Positions 43,436 through 51,104 of a stretch of DNA of 64,000 nt are shown piece after piece. Each line of letters begins with the position of its first letter. The stretch's first letter is position 1. The notes under the pieces are model-generated. The model was not told the origin of the DNA. It worked only from the letters and a program-made list of their open reading frames with translations, and searched no databases. The stretch comes from Streptomyces graminofaciens. GTDB taxonomy: Bacteria; Actinomycetota; Actinomycetes; Streptomycetales; Streptomycetaceae. The stretch is from the NCBI RefSeq assembly GCF_030294945.1, contig NZ_AP018448.1, positions 5,424,001-5,488,000 of the forward strand, read 5' to 3'. A program made the translations under genes and the position numbers.

Positions 43436-44455
43436 CTACTTGGACGCCTTCGCCAGGTCCAGGGCGTACTTGGGCCACCACTCGCCCGCCTTCGGGCCCC
43501 CCTTGCATTCGCCGTCCGACTCTCCCGGGCGCTTGACCCAGAGATAGGCGTCCACCAAGGGGTCGGCGGTCTTCGTCGTGGGGGTTTCGCCCAGGGCGCG
43601 GCCGGGCGGGTTGCACCACTGTTCGTCCTTGGCGCCCTCGGTCCACGGGCCGTTGCCGTTGCGGCTGGTGTCGATGACGAAGGGTTTGTCGCCGACCTTG
43701 GACGAGAGTTGCCTGCCGTACGCGATCGAGTCGTCGGTGGTGTAGAAGTTCGAGGTGTTGACCGCGAAGCCGTCGGCCTGTTCGACGCCCGCCCACTTCA
43801 GCGGGTCGAAGATCTTCTCGGGGTGGCTCCAGCCGGCGTTTCCCGCGTCGAGGTAGACCTTCGTGTTCTTCAGGGCGCCCAGCTTCTCGATCGCACCCTT
43901 CAGCAGGTCGTACCGCTCCTCGTGGAACTCGCCCGGTGTGCAGCCGTCCACCACGTGCAGGACCGCGTCCGGTTCGAGGATCACCGTGGCCGGGCGGTCC
44001 CCGATGCCCTTGGCCACGCCGTCGATCCAGGCCCGGTAGGCGTTGCCGTCGGCCGCGCCGCCGCCCGAGTAGTTGTCGCAGTCGCGGTGCGGGATGTTGT
44101 AGAGGACGAGGATCGCGTCCCGGTCGGCCTTCTCGGCGGCCTCGGTGAAGCCCTTGGCCTCCTGCTCGGGGCTCTCCGGGCCGATCCACTCGCCGGTCGG
44201 CTGCTCGGCGATCTTGCGGATCAGTTCGGCGTCCTCGTCCTTGCCCGCCTTCTCGTAGGCCGCGACCTGCTCCGCCGCGTTGCCGTCCGGATTGACCCAG
44301 AACGGGTCCGCGCCACCCGGCTGTTGCGTGATTTTCCCGCCCGACGCCCGGTCGTCCTCGCCGTCGCCGTCTCCCCCGAAACAGCCGGCCAGCAGCAGTG
44401 TCGCCCCCGCCACCGCCACGGACGCCCGAACTCCGGCCCCCCTACCGCCGTACAT
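43436..44455 (-). CDS. cslZ: GH6 endoglucanase lipoprotein CslZ
   Basis: I start it at ATG 44455 because AGGGGGAG lies five bases upstream; GTG 44476 is in frame but contains that ribosome site. The 339-aa product has a lipobox (GATLLLAGCFGG), a short acidic linker and a GH6 domain: LVLYNIPHRDCDNYSGGGAA, VILEPDAVLHVVDGC (catalytic Asp region), YLDAGNAGWSHPEKIFDP, GFAVNTSNFYTT and KPFVIDTSRNGNGPW. It hydrolyses beta-1,4-glucan and is the standard third member of the csl cluster, convergent to glxA. Confidence 0.94.
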   Translation of the reverse strand: MYGGRGAGVRASVAVAGATLLLAGCFGGDGDGEDDRASGGKITQQPGGADPFWVNPDGNAAEQVAAYEKAGKDEDAELIRKIAEQPTGEWIGPESPEQEAKGFTEAAEKADRDAILVLYNIPHRDCDNYSGGGAADGNAYRAWIDGVAKGIGDRPATVILEPDAVLHVVDGCTPGEFHEERYDLLKGAIEKLGALKNTKVYLDAGNAGWSHPEKIFDPLKWAGVEQADGFAVNTSNFYTTDDSIAYGRQLSSKVGDKPFVIDTSRNGNGPWTEGAKDEQWCNPPGRALGETPTTKTADPLVDAYLWVKRPGESDGECKGGPKAGEWWPKYALDLAKASK

Positions 44456-44757
44456 CCAACTCCCCCTTGGGTGCACCGTGTCGTAAGCCCCAATCCTGAC
44501 ATAATTCCCGCCTCGCCCACGAGGTCGTCACGGCCTTGGCCGAGACCTGTCACCACGCGATCGGAGTCTCTGGCTCAGTGGGCACATTCGTTCTAAAGTC
44601 GCCAACGGACGGCCTCCGGACGCCGACCGACTGCCTCCCGCGCCGCCGCCCGGGTTACTCCCGCGGCCCGGGCGCACGCGGTCGAGGACCGGCCCGGCCG
44701 ACGGCTACGGGGGAGCCGGCCGCCGGCCGGGTCAGGTGCGGGTGTGACAGGCCCTAG
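44456..44757. other. Intergenic region between cslZ and the IS element
   Basis: About 300 bp without a convincing gene. It holds the cslZ promoter and ends in GTGACAGGCCCTAG, which resembles the right end of the 45-bp inverted repeat at 7786-7830 and includes the CTAG duplicated by the IS. Confidence 0.45.
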
Positions 44758-46198
44758 TAGGGCTTGGTCATCTTCACTTGTGGATGCGTGTCCACTGCTC
44801 TTTGAGCGTCGTTGGAATGGTGTGACACCTGAGGAGATGGCCTCGGTCCGGGAGGACTTGGAGGCGTTCGCGGCGGGGTTGTTCGACGGGTTCTTCCGTG
44901 CCGATCAGCGGCGGTGGGGGCAGGCGTATGTGCGCGGGCTGCTGCTGGACGGGCGGCGCAAGTCGGTGGAGCCGATGGCGGCCCGTCTGGGCGAGGACGG
45001 CAACCGGCAGGCACTGGCTCACTTCATCACCTCCAGTCCGTGGGATCCCGCGTATGTGCGGGCCCGGCTGGCCTGGAGGATGCAGGACGTGATCGGCGTG
45101 GAGGCGTTGATCGTGGATGACACCGGCTTTTTGAAGGACGGGGATGCCTCGGCTTGTGTGTCGCGGCAGTACACCGGCACCGCGGGCAAGGTCACCAAAT
45201 GCCAGGTGGGCGTCTCCCTGCACCTGGCCAATGACCGTGCCTCCGCGGCCGTCAACTGGCGGCTGTTCTTGCCGGCATCCTGGGATCCCGCCTCGCCGGA
45301 GGCCGATGCGGACAAGATCGCCCGCCGCGGCCGCTGCGGGATTCCCGCCCAGGTGGGGCATGTGGAGAAGTGGCAGCTGGCGCTTGACATGATCGACGAG
45401 GCCCGGTCATGGGGCGTCGACGTTCCCCTGGTGGTCGCGGACGCCGGATACGGTGATGCCGCCGCCTTCCGCCTGGGTCTGGAGGAGCGCAAGCTGCCCT
45501 ATGTGGTGGGGATTTCCTCCCGCCATACCGCCCAGCCCGCCGGCGCCCGGCCCGTCCAGCCCGTCTATGCGGGCACCGGCCGGCCACCGAAAATTCAGTA
45601 CCCCGAGCCTGCGCAGAGCATGAAGGACCTGGTCATCGCAGTCGGCCGGACGGCCGCACGGCCGGTGTCCTGGCGGGAAGGCTCCCGGGCGGGCAAGGGC
45701 CAAAGTGGCTTCAAGCGCATGTACTCGCGGTTCGTCGCCCTGCGCATCCGCCCGGCCGGACGCGGCATCTGCAAGGCCGGCGACGATCCTGAACTGCCAG
45801 AACGCCGGCTGCTGGCCGAATGGCCTGCCGGTGAGAGCGAACCGGTGCAGTTCTGGCTGTCGAACCTGCCCTCCGGGATGCCGCTGGCCACGCTGGTGCG
45901 GCTGGCCAAGCTGCGCTGGCGCATCGAGCACGACTACCGCGAGATGAAACAGGCCCTGGGCCTGGCCCACTTCGAGGGCCGCACCTGGGGCGGCTGGCAT
46001 CACCACGTCACCCTCGTCTCCGCCGCCCACGCCTTCTGCACCCTGCAACGGATGGCACGAGACCCAAAAGACGCAGCGCAGGTGTGAGTCTCTACCAGAT
46101 CGTCCGGGAACTGCAGACACTCCTCGCCACCTGGGCCGGAGCCTGCCCCACCTGCCATCGCGACATACCCACACCGATACGAATCTGACCAAGCCCTA
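44758..46198 (+). mobile_element. IS701-type insertion sequence, 1441 bp
   Basis: Terminal inverted repeats TAGGGCTTGGTCA (44758-44770) and TGACCAAGCCCTA (46186-46198) are perfect over 13 bp. CTAG directly flanks both ends (44754-44757 and 46199-46202), the 4-bp target duplication expected of this family. The single gene inside encodes a DDE transposase. The right-hand CTAG is also the left end of a MITE, so the IS has landed at the MITE boundary. Confidence 0.92.
44780..46087 (+). CDS. IS701-family transposase with a shifted C terminus
   Basis: The reading frame extends upstream into flanking DNA, so the start must be inside the element; GTG 44780 gives 435 aa. DDE residues are seen in EALIVDDTGFLKDG, PLVVADAGYGDAAAFRLGLE and LRWRIEHDYREMKQALGLAH. 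Translation stops at 46087 after RMARDPKDAAQV. One base further on, the next frame continues GVSLYQIVRELQTLLATWAG then ACPTCHRDIPTP to a stop near the IS end, which is the usual end of this transposase. A one-base loss in the AAAA run at 46066-46069 explains this, so the last 35 residues are missing and activity is doubtful. Confidence 0.88.
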   Translation: MDACPLLFERRWNGVTPEEMASVREDLEAFAAGLFDGFFRADQRRWGQAYVRGLLLDGRRKSVEPMAARLGEDGNRQALAHFITSSPWDPAYVRARLAWRMQDVIGVEALIVDDTGFLKDGDASACVSRQYTGTAGKVTKCQVGVSLHLANDRASAAVNWRLFLPASWDPASPEADADKIARRGRCGIPAQVGHVEKWQLALDMIDEARSWGVDVPLVVADAGYGDAAAFRLGLEERKLPYVVGISSRHTAQPAGARPVQPVYAGTGRPPKIQYPEPAQSMKDLVIAVGRTAARPVSWREGSRAGKGQSGFKRMYSRFVALRIRPAGRGICKAGDDPELPERRLLAEWPAGESEPVQFWLSNLPSGMPLATLVRLAKLRWRIEHDYREMKQALGLAHFEGRTWGGWHHHVTLVSAAHAFCTLQRMARDPKDAAQV

Positions 46199-46379
46199 CT
46201 AGGGCGTGTTTCGAAAGTGGCGTCGTCCGCCCGGAGGGCGGGGCCCGCGGCGTCTGGTGCGGTGCGTCGCAAGGCGGAGGGTCGTCCGCGTACTGGGTGT
46301 ACGCGGACGATCCCGACAACGCGGCGAGGTGCCGTGCCAGGCGTCGCGGGGCAGACGGGACTTTCGAAACACGCCCTAG
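46199..46379. mobile_element. 181-bp MITE with 20-bp terminal inverted repeats
   Basis: Perfect 20-bp ends CTAGGGCGTGTTTCGAAAGT (46199-46218) and ACTTTCGAAACACGCCCTAG (46360-46379) enclose 141 bp with internal complementary segments such as GCGGACGA. There is no gene. The ends differ from those of the adjacent IS701-type element, so another transposase would move it. The right CTAG forms the TAG stop of the class F sortase gene. I recall this sequence family as common in Streptomyces intergenic DNA. Confidence 0.85.
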
Positions 46380-47092
46380 GGGCCGGTGGCGCTGAGGTAC
46401 GCCGAGACCACGACGTTCGCCGTGTAGGTGCGGCTGGTGCTGTCGAAGGTGCCGCCGCAGGTGACCAGGCGGAGTTCGGCGCGGCCCGACTGCCGTACGC
46501 CGTAGGCCTGTCCGGCGTCGAAGTGGTCGCGGCCGATGACCTGGACGTCGTCCACGGTGAACTCGGCGACCTTGCCGTCGTCGCGGGTCACCCGGATCTT
46601 CTCGCCGATCCGCAGCGCGCTCAGCTTGTAGAAGACGGCGGGGCGGGTCTCGGTGTCTACGTGGCCGACGAACAGCGCGGCCCCGGCCGCCCCCGGCCGC
46701 GTACCGGCGGCGTACCAGCCGACGACTCCCGGCTGCGCGAAGGAGGGCGGGTCGATCGCCCCGGCGGGGTCGAGGCCGCGGGCCACCACCGGTGCCTGGA
46801 CGCCCATGGACGGGATGTCGAGCCGCTGCGGTCTGGCCGCCCTCAACGGCTGTGCGGCGGGCGGCAGTTCGGCCTGGGCGGGGCGTCCGACGGCCGCCAC
46901 GTCACCCGTGGTCGGCGCGGATATGCCCTGCCGTACGTCGGTCACCTCGCGGCCCCAGAGCCAGAGCCCGAGCAGCAGGACCGCCCAGGCCACGCCCATG
47001 GTGAGGCGCCCGGTGCCACGGGTGTCACCCGCATGGCCCGCATGCCCCGTATGGCCCGTATCGCGCGAGGAGTGCTCGAGGTCGTCGGTCAC
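46376..47092 (-). CDS. Class F sortase
   Basis: The 238-aa membrane-anchored transpeptidase starts at GTG 47092 with GGAG five bases upstream. A His/Gly/Thr-rich N terminus (DTGHTGHAGHAGDTRGTGRL) precedes one TM (LTMGVAWAVLLLGLWLWG). The sortase beta-barrel carries the catalytic histidine in ALFVGHVDTE, cysteine in LRLVTCGGTFD and arginine in TSRTYTANVVV. It follows, two bases after the stop, a gene for a secreted membrane-anchored protein, its probable partner. The last codon TAG is formed by the end of the MITE. Confidence 0.9.
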   Translation of the reverse strand: MTDDLEHSSRDTGHTGHAGHAGDTRGTGRLTMGVAWAVLLLGLWLWGREVTDVRQGISAPTTGDVAAVGRPAQAELPPAAQPLRAARPQRLDIPSMGVQAPVVARGLDPAGAIDPPSFAQPGVVGWYAAGTRPGAAGAALFVGHVDTETRPAVFYKLSALRIGEKIRVTRDDGKVAEFTVDDVQVIGRDHFDAGQAYGVRQSGRAELRLVTCGGTFDSTSRTYTANVVVSAYLSATGP

Positions 47093-47094
47093 GG

Positions 47095-47709
47095 CTACTC
47101 CGTACCGCGGCCCCGGCGCGCGCCCCGCGCCACGACGACCACCGCCGCGACCCCCGCCAGGACCAGGCCGACAACGGCTTGCCGGGCGCCGGGTCCGGTG
47201 TCGGTGGTGGTGTCCGTGTCCGTGTCGGCGTGCCGGGTGTCGGCCGGATCGGCGGCCCGCCCGGCCGCGGCGAGCCGCGCCGCCGCCCCGCCGCCACCCG
47301 CGTGGACGGGGGCCACCGGGGAGGCGGGGGTCGTGGGGGCGGTGGGGGTCGCCTGCGGGGTCGAGGGCTTGCCGTCGCCGACCTCGAAGGTGCCGGTGAC
47401 CTTGTTCTCCTCGTTGTCACAGGTGACCCGTACGTCGTAGGTGCCGGGCTCGACGGAGGACCGTACGCGGGTCTCGCCCTGGAGCGTGCCGCCGCCCTTC
47501 CCGGTGAGCTGGGCGTCGGCGACGAACGCCTCCGAGGTGGCGGTGCCCGTTCTGCCCTCGCACCCCTTGGCCCGCACCTCGATGTCGCCGCCCGGCCGCG
47601 CCTCGGCCGGCGCCACGGAGATGCCGCCGTTACCGGCCGCGTACGCCGTGGGGGTCAGCGCGGTCACGACCACCGCGCCGGTACAGAGTGTGAGTTTCAG
47701 TGAGCGCAT
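47095..47709 (-). CDS. Secreted, membrane-anchored protein upstream of the class F sortase
   Basis: The 204-aa protein starts at ATG 47709 with GGAGG seven bases upstream. It has a signal peptide (LTLCTGAVVVTALTPTAYAA), an Ig-like or beta-sandwich domain with a cysteine pair (VRAKGCEGRTGTATSE, TYDVRVTCDNEENKVTGTFE), a Thr/Pro/Ala linker and a C-terminal TM (VVGLVLAGVAAVVVVARGAR) with a basic tail. There is no classical LPxTG or LAxTG motif. The two-base gap to the sortase gene implies one operon. Confidence 0.8.
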   Translation of the reverse strand: MRSLKLTLCTGAVVVTALTPTAYAAGNGGISVAPAEARPGGDIEVRAKGCEGRTGTATSEAFVADAQLTGKGGGTLQGETRVRSSVEPGTYDVRVTCDNEENKVTGTFEVGDGKPSTPQATPTAPTTPASPVAPVHAGGGGAAARLAAAGRAADPADTRHADTDTDTTTDTGPGARQAVVGLVLAGVAAVVVVARGARRGRGTE

Positions 47710-47827
47710 GGTGAAACCTCCAGATACCTGGAGCCTGCCCCTGTGGGGGCCGTACCGCATCCCGGAGAGGGGGGTGGCTGCTCCGTACGGGTGCCGGAGG
47801 GTTTAGCGGCCGGGCTCGTCACCGCTC

Positions 47828-48607
47828 TCAGATGCGGTCGACCAGGTCCGCGATCGAGTCGACGATCTTCGACGGGCGGTACGGGAACTTCTCGACCTGC
47901 TCGGGGGTCGTGAGGCCGGTGAGGACGAGGTAGGTCTGCATGCCCGCCTCGATGCCGGCGAGGACGTCGGTGTCCATGCGGTCGCCGATCATCGCGCTGG
48001 TCTCGGAGTGGGCGCCGATGGCGTTCAGGCCGGTGCGCATCATCAGCGGGTTCGGCTTGCCCGCGAAGTACGGCTTCTGGCCGGTCGCCTTGGTGATCAG
48101 CGCGGCCACGGCTCCGGTCGCGGGCAGCGGGCCCTCGGTGGAGGGGCCGGTCTCGTCGGGGTTGGTGGCGATGAAACGGGCGCCGCCCTCGATCAGCCGT
48201 ACCGCCTTGGTCATGGCCTCGAAGGAGTACGTGCGGGTCTCGCCGAGGACCACGTAGTCGGGGTCGTGGTCGGTCAGGATGTACCCGATGTCGTGCAGGG
48301 CGGTGGTGAGGCCCGCCTCGCCGATGACGTACGCCGAGCCGCCGGGCCGCTGGTCGTCGAGGAACTGGGCGGTGGCGAGCGCGGAGGTCCAGATGTTCTC
48401 GACCGGCACGTCCAGGCCCATCCGGGAGAGGCGGGCGTGCAGGTCACGCGCTGTGTATATGGAGTTGTTGGTGAGCACCAGGAAGGGGCGGCCGGACTCC
48501 CTCAGCTTCTTGATGAAGGCGTCGGCACCGGGGATCGGCACGCCCTCGTGGATGAGCACCCCGTCCATGTCGGTGAGCCACGACTCGATGGGCTTGCGCT
48601 CTGCCAT
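47828..48607 (-). CDS. HAD-IIA family hydrolase (NagD-like)
   Basis: The 259-aa cytoplasmic phosphatase starts at ATG 48607 with AGGAG seven bases upstream. HAD motif I is SWLTDMDGVLIHEG (nucleophilic Asp), motif II VLTNNSIYT, motif III the lysine of FAGKPNPLMM, and motif IV AMIGDRMDTDVLAGIEAGM. The C2-type cap lies between. NagD-like enzymes act on nucleotide or sugar monophosphates; the substrate here is unknown. Confidence 0.92.
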   Translation of the reverse strand: MAERKPIESWLTDMDGVLIHEGVPIPGADAFIKKLRESGRPFLVLTNNSIYTARDLHARLSRMGLDVPVENIWTSALATAQFLDDQRPGGSAYVIGEAGLTTALHDIGYILTDHDPDYVVLGETRTYSFEAMTKAVRLIEGGARFIATNPDETGPSTEGPLPATGAVAALITKATGQKPYFAGKPNPLMMRTGLNAIGAHSETSAMIGDRMDTDVLAGIEAGMQTYLVLTGLTTPEQVEKFPYRPSKIVDSIADLVDRI

Positions 48608-48722
48608 GTGCGATCTCCTGCCGTACGTCCGGGGTGCCTCACCAACCCTAGTGAGCCCTGGCCGAAATGAGGAGGCCGATCTTGGCCCCTGAGACCGGCG
48701 GCCCGGCCCGTTCCCGCCCAGG

Positions 48723-49628
48723 TCAGCGGTGGGTACCGCGCAGGCGTCGGGCCGCCGGCCGGCGGATTGCCAGCAGCAGCCCTCCCATGGCGAGGAGGGA
48801 CAGCCCGGCCGTGGCCGCGTACCGCGCCGTCGCCTGGTGCCGGCGGCCGGTCCGGGCCAGTTCGTCGGCGTAGGGGGTGGCCCGTTGCGGTAAGCCGTCG
48901 GTACCGCCACGGCCGGTCTCGCCGCCGGTGCCGCCCTCCAGACGGCTGCCACCGCCGCCGTCATCGCTGTGGCTGTGGCTGTCTCCATCTCTGCCGCTGC
49001 CGCTGCCGCTGTCTCTGCCGCTGTCTCTGCCGCTGTCTTCGTCTCCGTCTCCGTCTCCGTCGCTGCCGCTGTCGCTGTCGCTGTCGACGATCCGGAAGCG
49101 GTAGTCGTTGGACTCCCCCACCCACTCGCCGTCGTCGCCCCGCCGCTCGACGACGGCCGCGTTCGCCACCACGTCGTTCGGCGCGAGCGCGTCGGAGGTG
49201 AGGGAGAGGCGGACCCGGACGGTGAGGGTGCGGCCGGGCGGCACGGTGAGGCCGGGGCCGCCGAAGACCCCCACGAGTTCGTCGGCGTCGGTGCGTTCGA
49301 AGGTGACGGGATAGGGGGCGTTCTCGCGGCCGTCGTAGAACTCCAGCTTCGGCTGGCCCGGCTCCAGGGCCCGCTTGTCGTCGACCAGGACGACGACCGG
49401 GTGGATGTTCCCGCAGCTCCGGCGGGTGGTGTTGGTCAGGTCCAGCGACCAGTTCCGGTAACCACCGCCGGCGTCGTAGGTGGCCGGCCCGCCGTGGATA
49501 CGCGTCTGGATCGGGAAGTCAGGCCCGGCGGAGCCACCACAGCCGACGGGGAGGGCGGCCGCCGTCGGGCCGCCGGAGAGGGCGGCTGCGGAGGGGAGGA
49601 CAAGGGTGAGAAATGTACACAGTCGCAT
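48723..49628 (-). CDS. Cell-wall anchored protein with LAxTG sorting signal
   Basis: I start it at ATG 49628 (MRLCTFLTLVLPSAAALSGG), which gives a normal signal peptide and 301 aa; GTG 49673 adds 15 residues. The mature part has a beta domain (NWSLDLTNTTRRSCGNIHPV, TLTVRVRLSLTSDALAPNDV), then an extended Ser/Asp/Gly-rich stalk (SDSDSGSDGDGDGDEDSGRD). The C terminus is LARTG, a TM (ATAGLSLLAMGGLLLAI) and an arginine-rich tail. LAxTG is the signal known for Streptomyces class E sortases, one of which is encoded at 55040. It is probably a wall-bound surface protein; its ligand is unknown. Confidence 0.85.
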   Translation of the reverse strand: MRLCTFLTLVLPSAAALSGGPTAAALPVGCGGSAGPDFPIQTRIHGGPATYDAGGGYRNWSLDLTNTTRRSCGNIHPVVVLVDDKRALEPGQPKLEFYDGRENAPYPVTFERTDADELVGVFGGPGLTVPPGRTLTVRVRLSLTSDALAPNDVVANAAVVERRGDDGEWVGESNDYRFRIVDSDSDSGSDGDGDGDEDSGRDSGRDSGSGSGRDGDSHSHSDDGGGGSRLEGGTGGETGRGGTDGLPQRATPYADELARTGRRHQATARYAATAGLSLLAMGGLLLAIRRPAARRLRGTHR

Positions 49629-49800
49629 AAACACATGACCCTGCCAGCCGACCGCCGCGACGGGCTCCGCCACGCTCTGAGAACGCCGGAGACCGCTCGA
49701 TCAGCGGAGTAGAGGGCTCGTCAGCCGCACCCCCCACCCCCCAACGCCCATCCCTCACCACCCCCACCACCACATGGCGAACCCGCGATCCCCTACTCCG

Positions 49801-51048
49801 CTACTCCGCCCGCCCGAACAACGGCGCCAACATCAACTGAGCCGCCCCCTCCGCAACCCCCGAAGAACCGCCGGAGGCAACCCGTACGGGCACCGCCGGA
49901 TCCGCCCCCTGCCGCCGAGCCCACTCATCGAGAACAAGACCCACCCCCCGCACGAACACATCGGGATGCGCCTCGACCGTACGACCGCCGAGCAGGACGA
50001 GCTCGATGTCGAGGAGCCCCACGAGGTTCGCCGCGCCCGTGCCGAGCACCCGCGCCGCCTCGTCCATGTCGCCGCGCGCCACCGCCGCCAGGCAGAGCGC
50101 CTCGATGCACCCCCGGCTGCCGCACGCGCACAGCGGCCCGTCGAGCTGGATGACCTGGTGGCCCAGCTCACCGGCCCGGGTGCGGGCCCCTCGGCGTACG
50201 TTCCCGTCGATCACCAGGCCGGCGCCCAGGCCCGTACCGAGGTGCAGGTACGCGAAGGATCCCGCGCCCAGCGGCCCGGCGACCGCCGCCAGGCCGAGCG
50301 CGGCCGCGTTGGTGTCCTTGTCGACGACCACGGGCATGCCCAGCCGCCGTGCGAGCGCCGCCCGCAGCGGATACCCCTCCCACTCCGGGAACCCGGTGAC
50401 CCGGTGCAGTACCCCGTGCAGATGGTCGAGGGGGCCGGGGAGCGCCACGCCGACGCCGAGGACGGCGAAGGGCGGAAGCAGCGACGAAAGCAGGGGCGGG
50501 GAGGAGGGCTCCATCGGCGGCGGCTCGGGGTCGGCGGCGCCGAGCTCCTCGCGGGCCTGTGCCAGCAGCGCCTCCACCTCGCCGGCCGCGCCCTCGATCA
50601 CGGCGTCGGCCCCGGCGCCCAGGCTCAGCGGGGCGTTCCGCTCGGCGACGACCGTGCCCGTCAGGTCGCACAGGACGGCCGTCAGCTTGTCGCGGTCCAG
50701 GTGGAGGCCGACCGCGTATCCGGCCTCCGGGACCAGGCGCAGCACGGTGGGCGGCTTGCCGCCGGTCGAGGCGCGGCGGCCCGCCTCCGTGACGAGGCCG
50801 TCGGCCCGGAGCCGCGCGGTGATCTTGCTGACGGCCTGCGGGGTCAGCCCCATGCGCTCGGCCACTTCGAGGCGGCTGATGCCGTGCGGCCCGGCGCCGC
50901 GCAGCAGGTCGAGCACGACCGCGCCGTTGTGGCTGCGCAGCGCGAGGAGATTGACGCCACCGGCGCCGCTCACCCCACCGCCCGCACCGCCGCTCGGCCC
51001 GTGCGCCCCGCTGTGCGTTCCCGCCATGCCACCACTGTTGCCGTTCAC
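49801..51048 (-). CDS. ROK-family transcriptional regulator
   Basis: The 415-aa product starts at GTG 51048; ATG 51027 is also possible. A Gly-rich N-terminal tail is followed by a MarR-like winged HTH (GISRLEVAERMGLTPQAVSK/ITARLRADGLVTEAGRRAST). The ROK domain has VVVDKDTNAAALGLAAVAGP, AYLHLGTGLGAGLVIDGNV, the ROK signature RTRAGELGHQVIQLDGPL and the zinc motif CACGSRGCIEA. It diverges from a Gfo/Idh/MocA operon, with a 25-bp palindrome between, and is the likely sugar-responsive repressor of that operon. Confidence 0.92.
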   Translation of the reverse strand: MNGNSGGMAGTHSGAHGPSGGAGGGVSGAGGVNLLALRSHNGAVVLDLLRGAGPHGISRLEVAERMGLTPQAVSKITARLRADGLVTEAGRRASTGGKPPTVLRLVPEAGYAVGLHLDRDKLTAVLCDLTGTVVAERNAPLSLGAGADAVIEGAAGEVEALLAQAREELGAADPEPPPMEPSSPPLLSSLLPPFAVLGVGVALPGPLDHLHGVLHRVTGFPEWEGYPLRAALARRLGMPVVVDKDTNAAALGLAAVAGPLGAGSFAYLHLGTGLGAGLVIDGNVRRGARTRAGELGHQVIQLDGPLCACGSRGCIEALCLAAVARGDMDEAARVLGTGAANLVGLLDIELVLLGGRTVEAHPDVFVRGVGLVLDEWARRQGADPAVPVRVASGGSSGVAEGAAQLMLAPLFGRAE

Positions 51049-51072
51049 ACCCCCATTGTCCCTCGCGCTTGC

Positions 51073-51097
51073 ACTTTCGCAACAGCGTTGCTTAAGT
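51073..51097. promoter_or_regulatory. Palindromic operator between ROK regulator and oxidoreductase genes
   Basis: ACTT-TC-GCAAC-AGC-GTTGC-TT-AAGT is a 25-bp interrupted palindrome whose outer ACTT/AAGT and inner GCAAC/GTTGC pairs match perfectly. It lies 25 bp before the regulator start and 8 bp before the oxidoreductase start, so one protein could control both. Confidence 0.7.
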
Positions 51098-51104
51098 GGC
51101 CTGC

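Noticed and set aside
44744..44779. Upstream extension of the transposase to GTG 44744
   Set aside because: It begins outside the left inverted repeat of the insertion sequence, so it cannot be part of the mobile gene.
46217..47440. 407-aa plus-strand frame through the MITE and opposite the sortase
   Set aside because: It merges MITE sequence with the antisense of two well-supported genes.
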